64,000 bases of DNA. Origin: Sphingomonas sp. A2-49 (GTDB lineage: Bacteria > Pseudomonadota > Alphaproteobacteria > Sphingomonadales > Sphingomonadaceae). Shown here in pieces: positions 47,901 to 58,513 of this stretch (positions are counted from its first letter, which is position 1; each line of letters opens with the position of its first letter). The stretch is from positions 41,103 through 105,102 of the forward strand of contig NZ_JAJLPA010000010.1 of NCBI RefSeq assembly GCF_025548555.1. The letters are read 5' to 3'. Both the position numbers and the translations under genes were made by a program. Below the pieces are notes generated by a model. The model ran no database searches, had not been told where the DNA came from, and saw only the letters and a program-made list of their open reading frames with translations.

Positions 47901-48050
47901 GTTACGAAGCGTTACGAATTGGGCGATCTTGACGTGGTTACGGGCGCGAATGGTTTGCCGACGAGCTATATTCCCGATCCGAATTACGGTCAGCCGACCG
48001 CATATCAGGCGCCCCGCTATGTCCGGTTGGGAGTCGATATCAACTTCTGA
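44901..48050 (+). CDS. TonB-dependent receptor 3, Oar-like with N-terminal carboxypeptidase-regulatory domain, low GC
   Basis: The 1049-residue protein has a long signal peptide ending TPASAQ (about 40). A CarboxypepD_reg-like domain at about 45-125 follows (GAIQGTVTDDSGNGVAGATI, AFQINGLPGGSYDVVVESP), then a plug with GEIVVVGSRAV, GGSSPAENAYYLNGLNLTNF and EFGRATGGIVNAVSKAGTNE, and a barrel ending YVRLGVDINF. This is the OmpA-related/Oar type, often linked to large or proteinaceous substrates; the substrate here is unknown. GAGGG lies six bases before the ATG. GC is clearly lower than the surroundings (23 of 60 at 46681-46740), with many A/T-ending codons, which suggests relatively recent acquisition. 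Confidence 0.92.
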   Translation: MHKVFEFTRTSLRAGTALQALALIGAGIAGCAAVTPASAQDYTSGAIQGTVTDDSGNGVAGATIRVTSVSQGTTRTATSSSTGAFQINGLPGGSYDVVVESPNTSGWRADGIPIRASQAAQINPRLGAAGGGEIVVVGSRAVSAFTGSTTGLNVDVADFIQTKPLGRDLTSVVLLAPNTTIGDGGFGNLAAIGGSSPAENAYYLNGLNLTNFDNYLGGAAVPFYFYQSVETKVGGYPAEFGRATGGIVNAVSKAGTNEFKAEAHIDWAPQFLRSRSKDTLAYNGSAYVRNSNVAADTSDSLLVTLGAGGPLIPDHLFVYGMTQFQRTKSLQNLPLAGTAYSRRNDDPFWGVKVDAFPIDSQHFEATVFDTRNTTVRSDLPYSIVNGVNTYGTATAGTAFNGGGLNYVGKYTGRMTDWFTVSAAYGRVRDRFDNVSVAGAGNLPSFSNASGAAVYGVPNGGFYNGQRVNGTSDPYNTERRFFRADADLLFSVLGDHHVRFGYDQEINTLNRVTVRNGGAYELANGAISPAAYGAILGNGGIQYIVRASNVGGPVVELNYFNTGGTFKAKNKAYYIQDEWKLFDRLTLNLGARRDDFRVNKPSGNPIANLTKNYAPRVGATYQLLGDKSGKLYGSYGWTYLPIASNTAFRQGAPSFYFRQRYNFSGLNAAGLPNLTQLVTNQGTYQTACPFALIPNGATTNCLVTGDGADIDTTQALASNLKATRQTEINVGYEQKVGLWTLGLSYTHRNLDRTAEDSAIDAAVNAYCAANNVRATPTGGGASVPCSSIFTGFHQYVINNPGSDITVNLLANGYNINNRTVTLTADQLGYGKAKRTYDAVVFTFDRRFDGLFAVGGSYTWSKSKGNSEGYVQSDFVQADSGITQDFDQPGFVDYSYGYLPNDRRHQLKLYGNIKVDAFNIGLNTLVYSPRPQSCFGWHPTDVFADGYGAASHYCGGQPSARGTAQKTDWYSSFNLQLSFSPTIADRTVTLRADVFNLLNSRAVTKRYELGDLDVVTGANGLPTSYIPDPNYGQPTAYQAPRYVRLGVDINF

Positions 48051-48070
48051 TCCAAAACGAGGAAAACAAA

Positions 48071-48098
48071 GAAGGGCGGGTCCGGCGACCCGCCCTTC
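48071..48098 (+). terminator. hairpin terminator between TonB receptor 3 and clpB
   Basis: A 12-base perfect stem (48071-48082 with 48087-48098) with CGGC loop follows the receptor stop by 20 bases. The T tract on the plus strand is weak, and AAAACAAA precedes it, so on the minus strand it has a better U-rich tail and may mainly terminate clpB. Confidence 0.75.
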
Positions 48099-48131
48099 GT
48101 TACCCGTTGTCCGAATCGCAGCCGCGGGGCG

Positions 48132-50711
<2,580 letters not shown>

Positions 50712-50742
50712 GTCAGCCCCTGTTGCGATGCGTCCGGATGTA

Positions 50743-50762
50743 GTGTTGCCATTGTGCAACAC
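50743..50762. promoter_or_regulatory. 20-bp inverted repeat upstream of clpB, possible operator/heat-shock promoter
   Basis: GTGTTGC (50743-50749) and its exact complement GCAACAC (50756-50762) are separated by six bases. On the minus strand CTTG overlaps the far arm, and CTACAT follows about 18 bases later, which is a partial match to alphaproteobacterial RpoH promoters. It lies 32 bases upstream of the clpB start and 140 upstream of the M16 gene. Confidence 0.4.
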
Positions 50763-50901
50763 AAGCCCCGGGCTCCGTTACGGTTGGTTCCGGGAGGTCG
50801 CCGGACCGAGAAAAACACACGCGGTCCGCTTGCCAGTATTGGCGCCGGTGTTATGCTCGGCCAGCACAGTCGTTCAAGACCATTCGGGGACCACGGCCAT
50901 C

Positions 50902-53739
50902 ATGACGAAGTTTCTTGCGCTCGCCGGCGTAGCATCGCTGGCGTTCGTCGCACCGCTGCACGCGCAGACGACGCCGCCCGCGCCCGTGAAAGCGGCGCCG
51001 GTATCGGCCCTCGTCAAGGCGATCGACATTCCCTTTCAGCAGTTTACGCTGAAGAACGGGTTGCGCGTCGTCGTCCATACCGATCGCAAGGCGCCCGTCG
51101 TGGCGGTCAGCGTGTGGTACGACGTCGGCTCGAAGCACGAACCCAAGGGCTCGACCGGTTTCGCGCACCTGTTCGAACACCTGATGTTCAACGGGTCGGA
51201 AAATGCGCCGGGCGATTTCTTCGCGCCCTTGAAGCAGGTCGGCGCGACCGACTTCAACGGCACGACCTATTACGATCGCACCAATTATTTCGAGACGGTG
51301 CCGACCGCGGCGCTGCCGCGCGCGCTGTTCCTCGAATCGGATCGCATGGGCTATCTGCTCGGCGCGATCACGCAAGGGGTGCTCGACGAGCAGCGCGGCG
51401 TCGTCCAGAACGAGAAGCGACAGGGCGACAACCAGCCCTATGGCCTGCTCGACTATGCGGTGACCGAGGGGCTGTACCCGACGACGCATCCGTACGGGCA
51501 CGACACGATCGGTTCGATGGCCGACCTCGATGCGGCCAGCCTCGACACCGTCAAGACGTGGTTCCGCAGCCATTACGGCCCGAACAACGCGGTGCTGGTG
51601 CTCGCCGGCGACATCGACGTCGCCACCGCCCGGCCGCTGGTGGAAAAGTATTTCGGCGGCATCGCGGCAGGGCCCAAGAGCGTGCTCCCCGCCGCGCCGG
51701 TGGTGACGCTGCCGGCGGCGAAGGCGGTGACGCTGAAGGATCGCGTCGCCGCGACGATGGTCACGCGCAACTGGTCGGTGCCCGGCCTCAACGACAAGGA
51801 TGCCGCCCCGCTCGAGGTCGCGGCCGGCGTGCTCGGCGGCATGGCGTCGTCGCGCTTCGCCAACGAGCTCGTCCGCAAGGAAAAGCTGTTCACGCAATTG
51901 TCCGCCGACAACAGCGCCTTCGCGCAGGTCGGCACCTTCACCATCCAGGGGCTGGTGCGTCAGGGCGTCGATCCGGCGCTGGCGGCGAAGCGGCTGGACG
52001 AGGTGACGGCGGACTTCCTGCGCACCGGCCCGACCGCGGACGAGGTGTCGCGCTTCGTGACCAGCCGCGTCGCGGGGCGTGTGCGCGGGCTGGAGGCGGT
52101 CGGCGGCTTCGGCGGCAAGGCCGTCGCGCTGGCGGAGGGCGCGCTCTATTCGAACGACCCGGGCTTCTACAAGAAACAGCTTGCCGCGCTCGCGGCGCAG
52201 ACGCCGGCGAGCGTCAAGGCCGCGGCGGACCGCTGGCTGGCGCGCCCGGTGCTGGCGATCACCGTCGTTCCCGGCGCCCGCGATGCCTATGCCGAGGCGC
52301 AGGTGCCGCCGAAGAAGGACGTCGTCGCCGCCCCCGAACAGGCCGTGAAGGGCACCCGCGGCACGATTCCCGCGGTCGGCCCCGTCACCGCGCTGACCTT
52401 CCCCAAGGTCGAGCGCGCACGGCTGTCGAACGGGATCGAGCTGGTCTATGCGCAGCGGGCCGCGGTGCCGGTGACGCAGGCGGTGCTGAGCTTCGATGCC
52501 GGCTATGCCGCCGACGTGCCGGGCAAGCTCGGCACGCAGCAGGTCGCGCTGATGATGCTCGACGAGGGCACCGAACATTACGACGTCAATGCGCTCGCCG
52601 AGGCGCGCGAGCGGTTGGGGATGCAGCTGGGCGCGGGCAATGGCAACGACCGCAGCACGCTGTCGATGGGCGTGCCGAGCGCCAATCTGGGCCCCGCGCT
52701 CGACCTGTTCGCCGAGGTCGCGCGCCGTCCCGCCTATGCCGATGCCGAGGTCGCCCGCTTCAAGGCGCAGCAGGTCGCGCAGATCCAGCAGGAGCTGACC
52801 AATCCGGGTGCGCTCGCGCAGCGGATGACGACGCGCGTGCTCGCCGCCGGCTCGCCCTATGAAAAGGCGCAGGGCAGCGGCGATCCCGTGGCGGTTGCGG
52901 CGTTGACCCCCGCCGATCTGCGCAGCTTCCAGCAGACGTGGTTGCGGCCCGAGAAGGCCAAGCTGTTCGTCGTGTCCGACCGTCCGCTGGCCGAGGTGCA
53001 GGCCGCGCTCGAATCGCGCTTTGGCGACTGGAAGGGAACCGGCGCGGCCGGCACCAAGGCGTTCGGTGCGGCGCAGGCGCCGATCCGGCCCGGCATCGTG
53101 CTGATCGACCGGCCCGACAGCCCGCAGTCGATGATCGTCGGCGGCCAGCGCACCGGGCTGAAGGGCACCGACGACCTGCTCGTGCTCAACACCGTCAACG
53201 ATGCGCTGGGCGGCAGCTTCCTCAGCCGCATCAACATGGACCTGCGCGAGGAAAAGCACTGGTCCTATGGCGCGGGCGGCGGGTTCCAGACGTCGGAATA
53301 TGCCGCGCCCTATGTGATGCGGGCGGGCGTGCAGGCGGACAAGACCGGGCCGTCGCTCGCCTCCGCCCGCGACGACATCGCGCAGTTCGTCACCACCAAG
53401 CCGATGACCGAGGCGGAATTCGGGCTCGCGATCAACGGCGCGATGCTCCAGCTGCCCGGCCAGTTCGAAACGTCGCAGGCGGTGCTCGGCGCGATGCAGC
53501 AGAACGACCTGCTGAAGCGACCCGACGATTATTATGCATCGATCACCACGCGATACCGTGCGATGACGCTGCCCGAGCTGCGCGCCGCAGCGGCGCGGAC
53601 GATCGATCCCGCCAAGATGACCTGGGTCGTCGTCGGCGATGCCGCCAAGGTGAAGCCGCAGCTTGACAGCCTGGGCCTGCCGGTCGAGGTCGTGCCGGCA
53701 AGCGCGGTCGCCGGTGGCGCCGCGACCACAGCCAAGTAA
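50902..53739 (+). CDS. M16 family zinc metallopeptidase (pitrilysin-like, two-domain), exported
   Basis: The 945-residue protein has a signal peptide (MTKFLALAGVASLAFVAPLH, cleavage near AQT) and two M16 halves in one chain. The first is catalytic: inverted zinc motif HLFEH at 89-93 with the distal Glu in DEQRGVVQNEKRQ. The second (from about 515, RLSNGIELVYAQRAAVPVTQ) lacks HxxEH and should be structural. Such periplasmic enzymes degrade peptides. The ATG at 50902 was chosen because the signal peptide starts there; its ribosome site is weak. The following small gene starts 11 bases later with a good GGAGAG, so they are co-transcribed. Confidence 0.93.
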   Translation: MTKFLALAGVASLAFVAPLHAQTTPPAPVKAAPVSALVKAIDIPFQQFTLKNGLRVVVHTDRKAPVVAVSVWYDVGSKHEPKGSTGFAHLFEHLMFNGSENAPGDFFAPLKQVGATDFNGTTYYDRTNYFETVPTAALPRALFLESDRMGYLLGAITQGVLDEQRGVVQNEKRQGDNQPYGLLDYAVTEGLYPTTHPYGHDTIGSMADLDAASLDTVKTWFRSHYGPNNAVLVLAGDIDVATARPLVEKYFGGIAAGPKSVLPAAPVVTLPAAKAVTLKDRVAATMVTRNWSVPGLNDKDAAPLEVAAGVLGGMASSRFANELVRKEKLFTQLSADNSAFAQVGTFTIQGLVRQGVDPALAAKRLDEVTADFLRTGPTADEVSRFVTSRVAGRVRGLEAVGGFGGKAVALAEGALYSNDPGFYKKQLAALAAQTPASVKAAADRWLARPVLAITVVPGARDAYAEAQVPPKKDVVAAPEQAVKGTRGTIPAVGPVTALTFPKVERARLSNGIELVYAQRAAVPVTQAVLSFDAGYAADVPGKLGTQQVALMMLDEGTEHYDVNALAEARERLGMQLGAGNGNDRSTLSMGVPSANLGPALDLFAEVARRPAYADAEVARFKAQQVAQIQQELTNPGALAQRMTTRVLAAGSPYEKAQGSGDPVAVAALTPADLRSFQQTWLRPEKAKLFVVSDRPLAEVQAALESRFGDWKGTGAAGTKAFGAAQAPIRPGIVLIDRPDSPQSMIVGGQRTGLKGTDDLLVLNTVNDALGGSFLSRINMDLREEKHWSYGAGGGFQTSEYAAPYVMRAGVQADKTGPSLASARDDIAQFVTTKPMTEAEFGLAINGAMLQLPGQFETSQAVLGAMQQNDLLKRPDDYYASITTRYRAMTLPELRAAAARTIDPAKMTWVVVGDAAKVKPQLDSLGLPVEVVPASAVAGGAATTAK

Positions 53740-53750
53740 GGAGAGACACG

Positions 53751-54047
53751 ATGGCAGACGTCGACGGCAGCTGGGACTGCACCGTGAAATCGCCGCTGGG
53801 CGACCAGAACCTGACGCTGACCGTGAACAGCGACGGATCGACCTTCACCGGCACCGCCTCGGGCGCGATGGGGTCGAGCGACGTGAGCGGCGAGGTGTCG
53901 GGCAACACGATCACGTGGAAGCAGCAGATGACCGTGCCGATGCCGATGACGCTCGATTGCGAGGCGACCGCGGACGGCGACACGCTGACCGGCACGGTCG
54001 GCGCGGGCGCGTTCGGCAGCTTCCCGCTGTCCGGCAAGCGCGGCTGA
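53751..54047 (+). CDS. small beta-rich protein of unknown function
   Basis: The 98-residue protein MADVDGSWDCTVKSPLGDQN... is a run of alternating polar and hydrophobic residues with Gly turns (TLTVNSDGSTFTGTASGAMG, SDVSGEVSGNTITWKQQMTV), which suggests a small all-beta fold. It has two Cys (about 10 and 70) and no signal peptide. GGAGAG lies about seven bases upstream. Similar small proteins occur in sphingomonads next to peptidase or dehydrogenase genes, but their role is unknown. A terminator follows. Confidence 0.78.
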   Translation: MADVDGSWDCTVKSPLGDQNLTLTVNSDGSTFTGTASGAMGSSDVSGEVSGNTITWKQQMTVPMPMTLDCEATADGDTLTGTVGAGAFGSFPLSGKRG

Positions 54048-54092
54048 TCCGCGCACGTCCTTGATCCCGGCGCGATAATCGCGTCACATGGC

Positions 54093-54128
54093 GGCCCGCC
54101 TTCCCCGTGGGGGAGGGCGGGCCGTTTT
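54093..54128 (+). terminator. rho-independent terminator after the M16/small protein pair
   Basis: An outer 8-base perfect stem (54093-54100 with 54116-54123) is extended by a nearly paired inner TTCCCC/GGGGAG with a GTG loop and followed by TTTT (54125-54128). It separates this pair from the second DUF885 gene. Confidence 0.85.
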
Positions 54129-54149
54129 GCATTCCGGGGGTCTGCCGCC

Positions 54150-55997
54150 ATGAACCGTTTCCTGTCCGACGCCGATCCGCGCGCCTCCGGCGTGCCGCGC
54201 CGCGCGGTCCTTGCCGGCGGTGCCGCGGTTGCCGGCGTCGCGGCGCTGCCCGCGGCGGCTGCGGCTACCGGGGCGGAAGCCGCCCTCGACGCCGCGTTCG
54301 ACGATTTCGTCCAGGCGCAATTGCGGCGCAGCCCCGAATTCGCGACCAACCTGGGGCTCGATACCGGCGCGAATGCCGATCTGCGCGCGCGACTGTCGGA
54401 CCAGTCGCTCGCCGGGGTGGCGGCGGCGAAGGCGGCGACGCGCGACGAACTGGCGCGGCTGAAGGCGATCGACCGCGCCGCGCTGAGCCCCGAACGTCGC
54501 ATCGACCTGGACTGCGCCCTCTACACCCGCGAAAGCGCGGCGCGGACGCAGGCGTTCGATTTCGGCGGCTCCGCCTATGGCCCCAGCCCCTATGTCGTGT
54601 CCCAGCAATCGGGCGCCTATCAGTCGGTCCCCGACTTCCTCGACACCAAGCACCGGATCGAGACGGCGGGCGATGCCGACGCCTATGTCCGCCGCGTCGC
54701 GGCCTTCGCCGAGCAGATCGATGCGCAGACCGGGCGGATGCGGCGCGACGCCGGCGCGGGCGTGGTGCCGCCCGACTATATCCTCGACCTGGCGCTGGCG
54801 CAGATGGCGAAGCTGCGCGTGCCCGCCGGCGACGCGCTGGTCGTGCAGTCGCTGCGCCGCCGTGCCGCCGCGAAGGGGCTGGGCGATACCGCCGCGGCGC
54901 AGGCCGCAAAGCTGTGGGAGGGGCAGGTGCTGCCCGCGCTCGACCGCCAGATCGCGGCGGCGCGTGCGATGCGCGCGGTGGCGACGCACGATGCCGGCGT
55001 CTGGAAGCTGCCGCAGGGTGCTGCCTTCTACCCCGCCGCGTTGCAGGCCAACACCACGACCGCGCTGTCACCCGAAGAGGTCCACCGCTTCGGCCTCGAT
55101 CAGGCGCGCGCGCTCGATGCGCGGCTCGACGCCGAATTGCGCAAGCTCGGCTACAGCAAGGGGCCGGTCGGCGCACGCATGGCGGCACTGGGGCGCGACC
55201 CGCGCTACCTCTATCCCAACACCGACGCGGGCAAGGTGCAGGCGATCGCCTATTGCAACGACCGGCTCGCCGCGATCCGCACCCGCCTTCCCGCGGTGTT
55301 CGAACGCATGCCGACCTATGCGTTCGAGGTGCGCCGCGTGCCGCCGCAGACCGAGGCGGGCGCGGCGGGCGCCTTCGCGCAGGCGCCCTCGCTCGACGGA
55401 TCGCGCCCCGGCCTCGTCTATTTCAACCTGCGCGACAGCGCGGATTGGCCGAAGTTCGCGCTGGCGACGACGACCTATCACGAAGGATTGCCGGGGCATC
55501 AGATGGACAGCGGGCTCGCGCTCACCAACACGCGGCTGCCGCTGATCCGCAAGCTCGGGGGCTTTTCCGGGTTCGGCGAAGGCTGGGCGCTCTACGCCGA
55601 ACAGCTCGCGGACGAGATCGGCATGTACGACGACGATCCCGCCGGCCGTTGCGGCTATCTGGTCGCACAGCTGTTCCGCGCCAACCGCTGCGTCGTCGAC
55701 ACGGGCCTGCACCATTATCGCTGGAGCCGCGAGAAGGCGGTGCAATATTTCATCGACGCGCAGGGCGATACCGAAGGCGACGCGGGGCGCGAGATCGATC
55801 GCTACACCGTCAACCCCGGTCAGGCGGCGAGCTACAAGCTCGGCCACGCCACCTTCGTCGCGATCCGCGACAAGGCGAAGGCGCGGATGGGCGCGCGCTT
55901 CGACCTCAAACGCTATCACGGCGCGATGCTGGCGAACGGCCGCGTGCCGCTCGACGTGTTGCGCACCATCGGCGACGACTGGATCGCGAAAGGCTGA
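54150..55997 (+). CDS. DUF885 family protein, putative Tat-exported metallopeptidase-like
   Basis: The 615-residue protein starts with a twin-arginine-like leader (GVPRRAVLAGGAAVAGVAAL, about residues 14-33), so it is probably exported folded by Tat. The DUF885 body has TYHEGLPGHQMD (about 442-453) as the metal-site motif and GFGEGWALYAEQLADEIGMY after it, and the C-terminal NPGQAASYKLGHATFVAIRD. It differs from the DUF885 protein at 3648-5453, which uses a Sec-type signal. The activity is unknown. It is alone between a terminator and a repeat element. Confidence 0.88.
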   Translation: MNRFLSDADPRASGVPRRAVLAGGAAVAGVAALPAAAAATGAEAALDAAFDDFVQAQLRRSPEFATNLGLDTGANADLRARLSDQSLAGVAAAKAATRDELARLKAIDRAALSPERRIDLDCALYTRESAARTQAFDFGGSAYGPSPYVVSQQSGAYQSVPDFLDTKHRIETAGDADAYVRRVAAFAEQIDAQTGRMRRDAGAGVVPPDYILDLALAQMAKLRVPAGDALVVQSLRRRAAAKGLGDTAAAQAAKLWEGQVLPALDRQIAAARAMRAVATHDAGVWKLPQGAAFYPAALQANTTTALSPEEVHRFGLDQARALDARLDAELRKLGYSKGPVGARMAALGRDPRYLYPNTDAGKVQAIAYCNDRLAAIRTRLPAVFERMPTYAFEVRRVPPQTEAGAAGAFAQAPSLDGSRPGLVYFNLRDSADWPKFALATTTYHEGLPGHQMDSGLALTNTRLPLIRKLGGFSGFGEGWALYAEQLADEIGMYDDDPAGRCGYLVAQLFRANRCVVDTGLHHYRWSREKAVQYFIDAQGDTEGDAGREIDRYTVNPGQAASYKLGHATFVAIRDKAKARMGARFDLKRYHGAMLANGRVPLDVLRTIGDDWIAKG

Positions 55998-56070
55998 GGG
56001 TGCGACGCATACCGTTACCGGTCTTCGCTGTGTGAGGCGCTCGGACGCGGAGGGGAGGAAGACGGGATGT

Positions 56071-56205
56071 GTTCGCGCGGAGGCGCCGAGGACGCAGAGA
56101 CGATGTGCTGGCGGCGGCGCCATCGGGTGTGACGACCGTCAGGAGGGAAGGGGCCGACAGGCGCCCTGTCCAATGCCTCTGCGTCCTCCGCGCCTCCGCG
56201 CGAAC
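56071..56205. repeat. intergenic inverted repeat, CTCCGCGCCTCCGCG family, copy 2
   Basis: Arms of about 28 bases (left 56071-56099, right 56177-56205) are complementary with one mismatch. The inner part (about 77 bases) is unrelated to copy 1. The outer ends read GTTCGCGCGGAGG and its complement. The repeat fills most of the 229-base gap between the DUF885 gene and purK (convergent), where no gene is seen. Confidence 0.75.
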
Positions 56206-56226
56206 CGATAGACGAGGGTCGTCAGG

Positions 56227-57282
56227 TTACCGCGCGATGCGCGTGACATGCCCCATCTTGCGACCCGGTCGCGCACTGCCCTTGCCGTACAGGTGCAGGT
56301 GCGCGCCCGGTTCCGACAGCGCCGGCGCCCACGCATCGGTGCCGATCAGGTTTTCCAGGGTCACCCGCCGCCCGGTCAGCGCGGTGCTGCCCAGCGGCAG
56401 GCCGCAGATCGCGCGGATATGGTTTTCGAACTGTGACGTTTCCGCGCCCTCGATCGTCCAATGCCCGGAATTGTGCACGCGGGGCGCCATTTCGTTGAAC
56501 ACCGGCCCGTCGGCGGTTGCGAAGAATTCGCAGGCGAGCACGCCGACATAGTCGAGCTTCGCGGCGATGCGGCAGGCGAGGTCGGTCGCCTCGTCCGCCT
56601 GCGCCAGCATCGCCGGCGGCGCGGGCACGGTCGAGGTGCGCAGGATCGCGTCGACATGGACGTTGTGCGGCGGATCGTAGCGGACGGTCGTCCCGTCCTG
56701 CCCGCGTGCGATCAGGATAGAGAATTCGTGATCGAACGCGACGAACGCCTCCAGCACCGCCGGCCCGCCGATCGCGTCCCAGGCGGCGTCGGCGTCGGCG
56801 GGGCTGTGCAGCCGCACCTGCCCCTTGCCGTCATAGCCGAAGCGCGCGGTCTTGAGCACCGCGGGCGTGCCGACGTGCGCCAATGCGGCGTCCAGCGATT
56901 CGCGGCTGTCCACCGCGGCCCAGCGCGCCGGCCGGCCGCCGACCTGCTCGACGAAACGCTTTTCGGCGATCCGTTCCTGCGCCGCCGCCAGCGCGCGGGG
57001 GTGCGGATGGACCGGCACCCGCGCGGCGAGCCATTCGACCGGGGTCAGCGCGATATTCTCGAATTCGTAGGTCACGACGTCGCAGGCGGCGGCGAAGTCG
57101 GCGAGGACGATGCGGTTGTGATAGTCGGCGCGGGTCAGGCTGGACGCCGTCTGCGCGGCGACGCTCTCCCGGTCGGGCGCGAGGACGTGGGTGCGATAAC
57201 CCAGCTGCGCGGCGGCGACGCCGAGCATCCGCCCCAGCTGGCCACCGCCCAGGATGCCGATCGTGCTGCCCGGCGCCAGCAT
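56227..57282 (-). CDS. purK: 5-(carboxyamino)imidazole ribonucleotide synthase
   Basis: The 351-residue ATP-grasp enzyme makes N5-carboxyaminoimidazole ribonucleotide from AIR, ATP and bicarbonate. It begins with IGILGGGQLGRMLGVAAAQL and has VVTYEFENI, LKTARFGYDGKGQ, EAFVAFDHEFSILIARG and NEMAPRVHNSGHWTIEGA. Length is typical. The ATG at 57282 shares a base with the purE TGA (TGATG), so the two are coupled, and the product is passed to PurE. Confidence 0.96.
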   Translation of the reverse strand: MLAPGSTIGILGGGQLGRMLGVAAAQLGYRTHVLAPDRESVAAQTASSLTRADYHNRIVLADFAAACDVVTYEFENIALTPVEWLAARVPVHPHPRALAAAQERIAEKRFVEQVGGRPARWAAVDSRESLDAALAHVGTPAVLKTARFGYDGKGQVRLHSPADADAAWDAIGGPAVLEAFVAFDHEFSILIARGQDGTTVRYDPPHNVHVDAILRTSTVPAPPAMLAQADEATDLACRIAAKLDYVGVLACEFFATADGPVFNEMAPRVHNSGHWTIEGAETSQFENHIRAICGLPLGSTALTGRRVTLENLIGTDAWAPALSEPGAHLHLYGKGSARPGRKMGHVTRIAR

Positions 57283-57764
57283 CACGCGGGCTCGCGCGCG
57301 ACCGCGTCGGTCTGCCGCTGCCGCCATGCCTGCAACCGCTCCGACAGCGCCGGATCGCCGGTCGCGAGGATCGCCGCGGCGAGCAGCCCGGCGTTGACCG
57401 CACCCGCCTTGCCGATCGCAAGGCAGCCGACCGGAATGCCGGCGGGCATCTGTACGATCGACAGGAGCGAATCCTGCCCCGACAGCGCCTTGCTCTGCAC
57501 CGGCACGCCCAGCACGGGCAGGTGCGTCATCGCCGCCGCCATGCCGGGCAGGTGCGCGGCGCCGCCGGCCCCGGCGATCACCACCTTCAGCCCGCGCCCC
57601 GCCGCACCCTTCGCATAATCGTACAACCGGTCGGGGGTGCGATGCGCCGACACCACCTGCGTTTCGTGCACGACGCCCAGTTCGGCGAGCACGTCGGCGG
57701 CGCCGCGCATCGTGTCCCAGTCGGACGTCGAGCCCATGATGATACCGACCAGCGGATGTTCCAT
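57282..57764 (-). CDS. purE: N5-carboxyaminoimidazole ribonucleotide mutase
   Basis: The 160-residue class I PurE moves the carboxylate from N5 to C4 of the ribonucleotide. Landmarks are [14 protein letters not shown] (phosphate site), [15 protein letters not shown] with the catalytic His, [18 protein letters not shown] and [20 protein letters not shown]. The ATG at 57764 is preferred to an in-frame GTG at 57773 because AGGTG is seven bases upstream. The next gene, purK, overlaps its stop. Confidence 0.96.
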   Translation of the reverse strand: MEHPLVGIIMGSTSDWDTMRGAADVLAELGVVHETQVVSAHRTPDRLYDYAKGAAGRGLKVVIAGAGGAAHLPGMAAAMTHLPVLGVPVQSKALSGQDSLLSIVQMPAGIPVGCLAIGKAGAVNAGLLAAAILATGDPALSERLQAWRQRQTDAVAREPA

Positions 57765-57793
57765 CGCGCGCACCTAGCGGGGGAGGGTGGGGA

Positions 57794-57818
57794 GGGCAAT
57801 CGGGCGCGCCGATTGCCC
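57794..57818 (-). terminator. strong hairpin between gpmA and purE
   Basis: A perfect 10-base stem (57794-57803 with 57809-57818) and 5-base GCGCG loop lie eight bases after the gpmA stop on the minus strand. There is no U tract, so it may slow or end gpmA transcription only partly, or protect the 3' end. Confidence 0.55.
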
Positions 57819-57826
57819 CGGGCGGG

Positions 57827-58513
57827 TCAGCGCTCGCTGAGGTAGTAGCGGTCCGTCGCGACCAGCGCGTCGTCCAGCTCGTACACGATCGGCTGTCCGG
57901 TCGGGATCTCCAACCGGGTGATCGCGTCGTCGGGGATGTTGGACAGGTGCTTGACCAGCGCGCGCAGCGAATTGCCGTGCGCGGAGATCAGCACCCGCTG
58001 CCCGTCCCGCAGCATCGGTGCGATCCGGCTCTCGTAATAGGGCAGGACACGGGCGATCGTGTCCTTCAGGCTTTCGGTCTGGGGGATCGCGATGCCGGCA
58101 TAGCGGCGATCCTGCGACAGGTCATAGGCGCTGCCCGGCTCCAGCACCGGCGGCGGAATGTCGAAGCTGCGGCGCCAGATGTGCACCTGTTCGTCGCCGT
58201 GCCTCGCCGCCGTCTCCGCCTTGTCGAGCCCGGTCAGGCCACCGTAATGGCGTTCGTTGAGGCGCCAGTCCTTTTCGGTCGGCAGCCACAATCGCCCCAT
58301 CGCCTCCAGCGCGAGGTTGAGCGTCTTGATCGCCCGCGTCTGGAGCGAGGTAAAGGTCATGTCGAAATCGAGGCCGCGCGCCGCCATCAGCTCGCCCGCC
58401 GCGCGCGCCTCGGCGGCGCCCTTGTCGGTCACGTCGACGTCCCACCAGCCGGTGAAGCGGTTTTCGAGGTTCCAGCTGGACTGGCCGTGGCGGATCAGGA
58501 CGAGGCGCGGCAT
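57827..58513 (-). CDS. gpmA: 2,3-bisphosphoglycerate-dependent phosphoglycerate mutase
   Basis: The 228-residue histidine phosphatase-fold enzyme interconverts 2- and 3-phosphoglycerate in glycolysis. It begins LVLIRHGQSSWNLENRFTGW with the phospho-accepting His at residue 9, then has LNERHYGGLTGLDKAE and VLISAHGNSLRALVKHL with the second catalytic His. The length is close to that of GpmA of enterobacteria. The start lies 19 bases inside the 3' end of the GNAT gene, so the two share a transcript. Confidence 0.95.
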   Translation of the reverse strand: MPRLVLIRHGQSSWNLENRFTGWWDVDVTDKGAAEARAAGELMAARGLDFDMTFTSLQTRAIKTLNLALEAMGRLWLPTEKDWRLNERHYGGLTGLDKAETAARHGDEQVHIWRRSFDIPPPVLEPGSAYDLSQDRRYAGIAIPQTESLKDTIARVLPYYESRIAPMLRDGQRVLISAHGNSLRALVKHLSNIPDDAITRLEIPTGQPIVYELDDALVATDRYYLSER

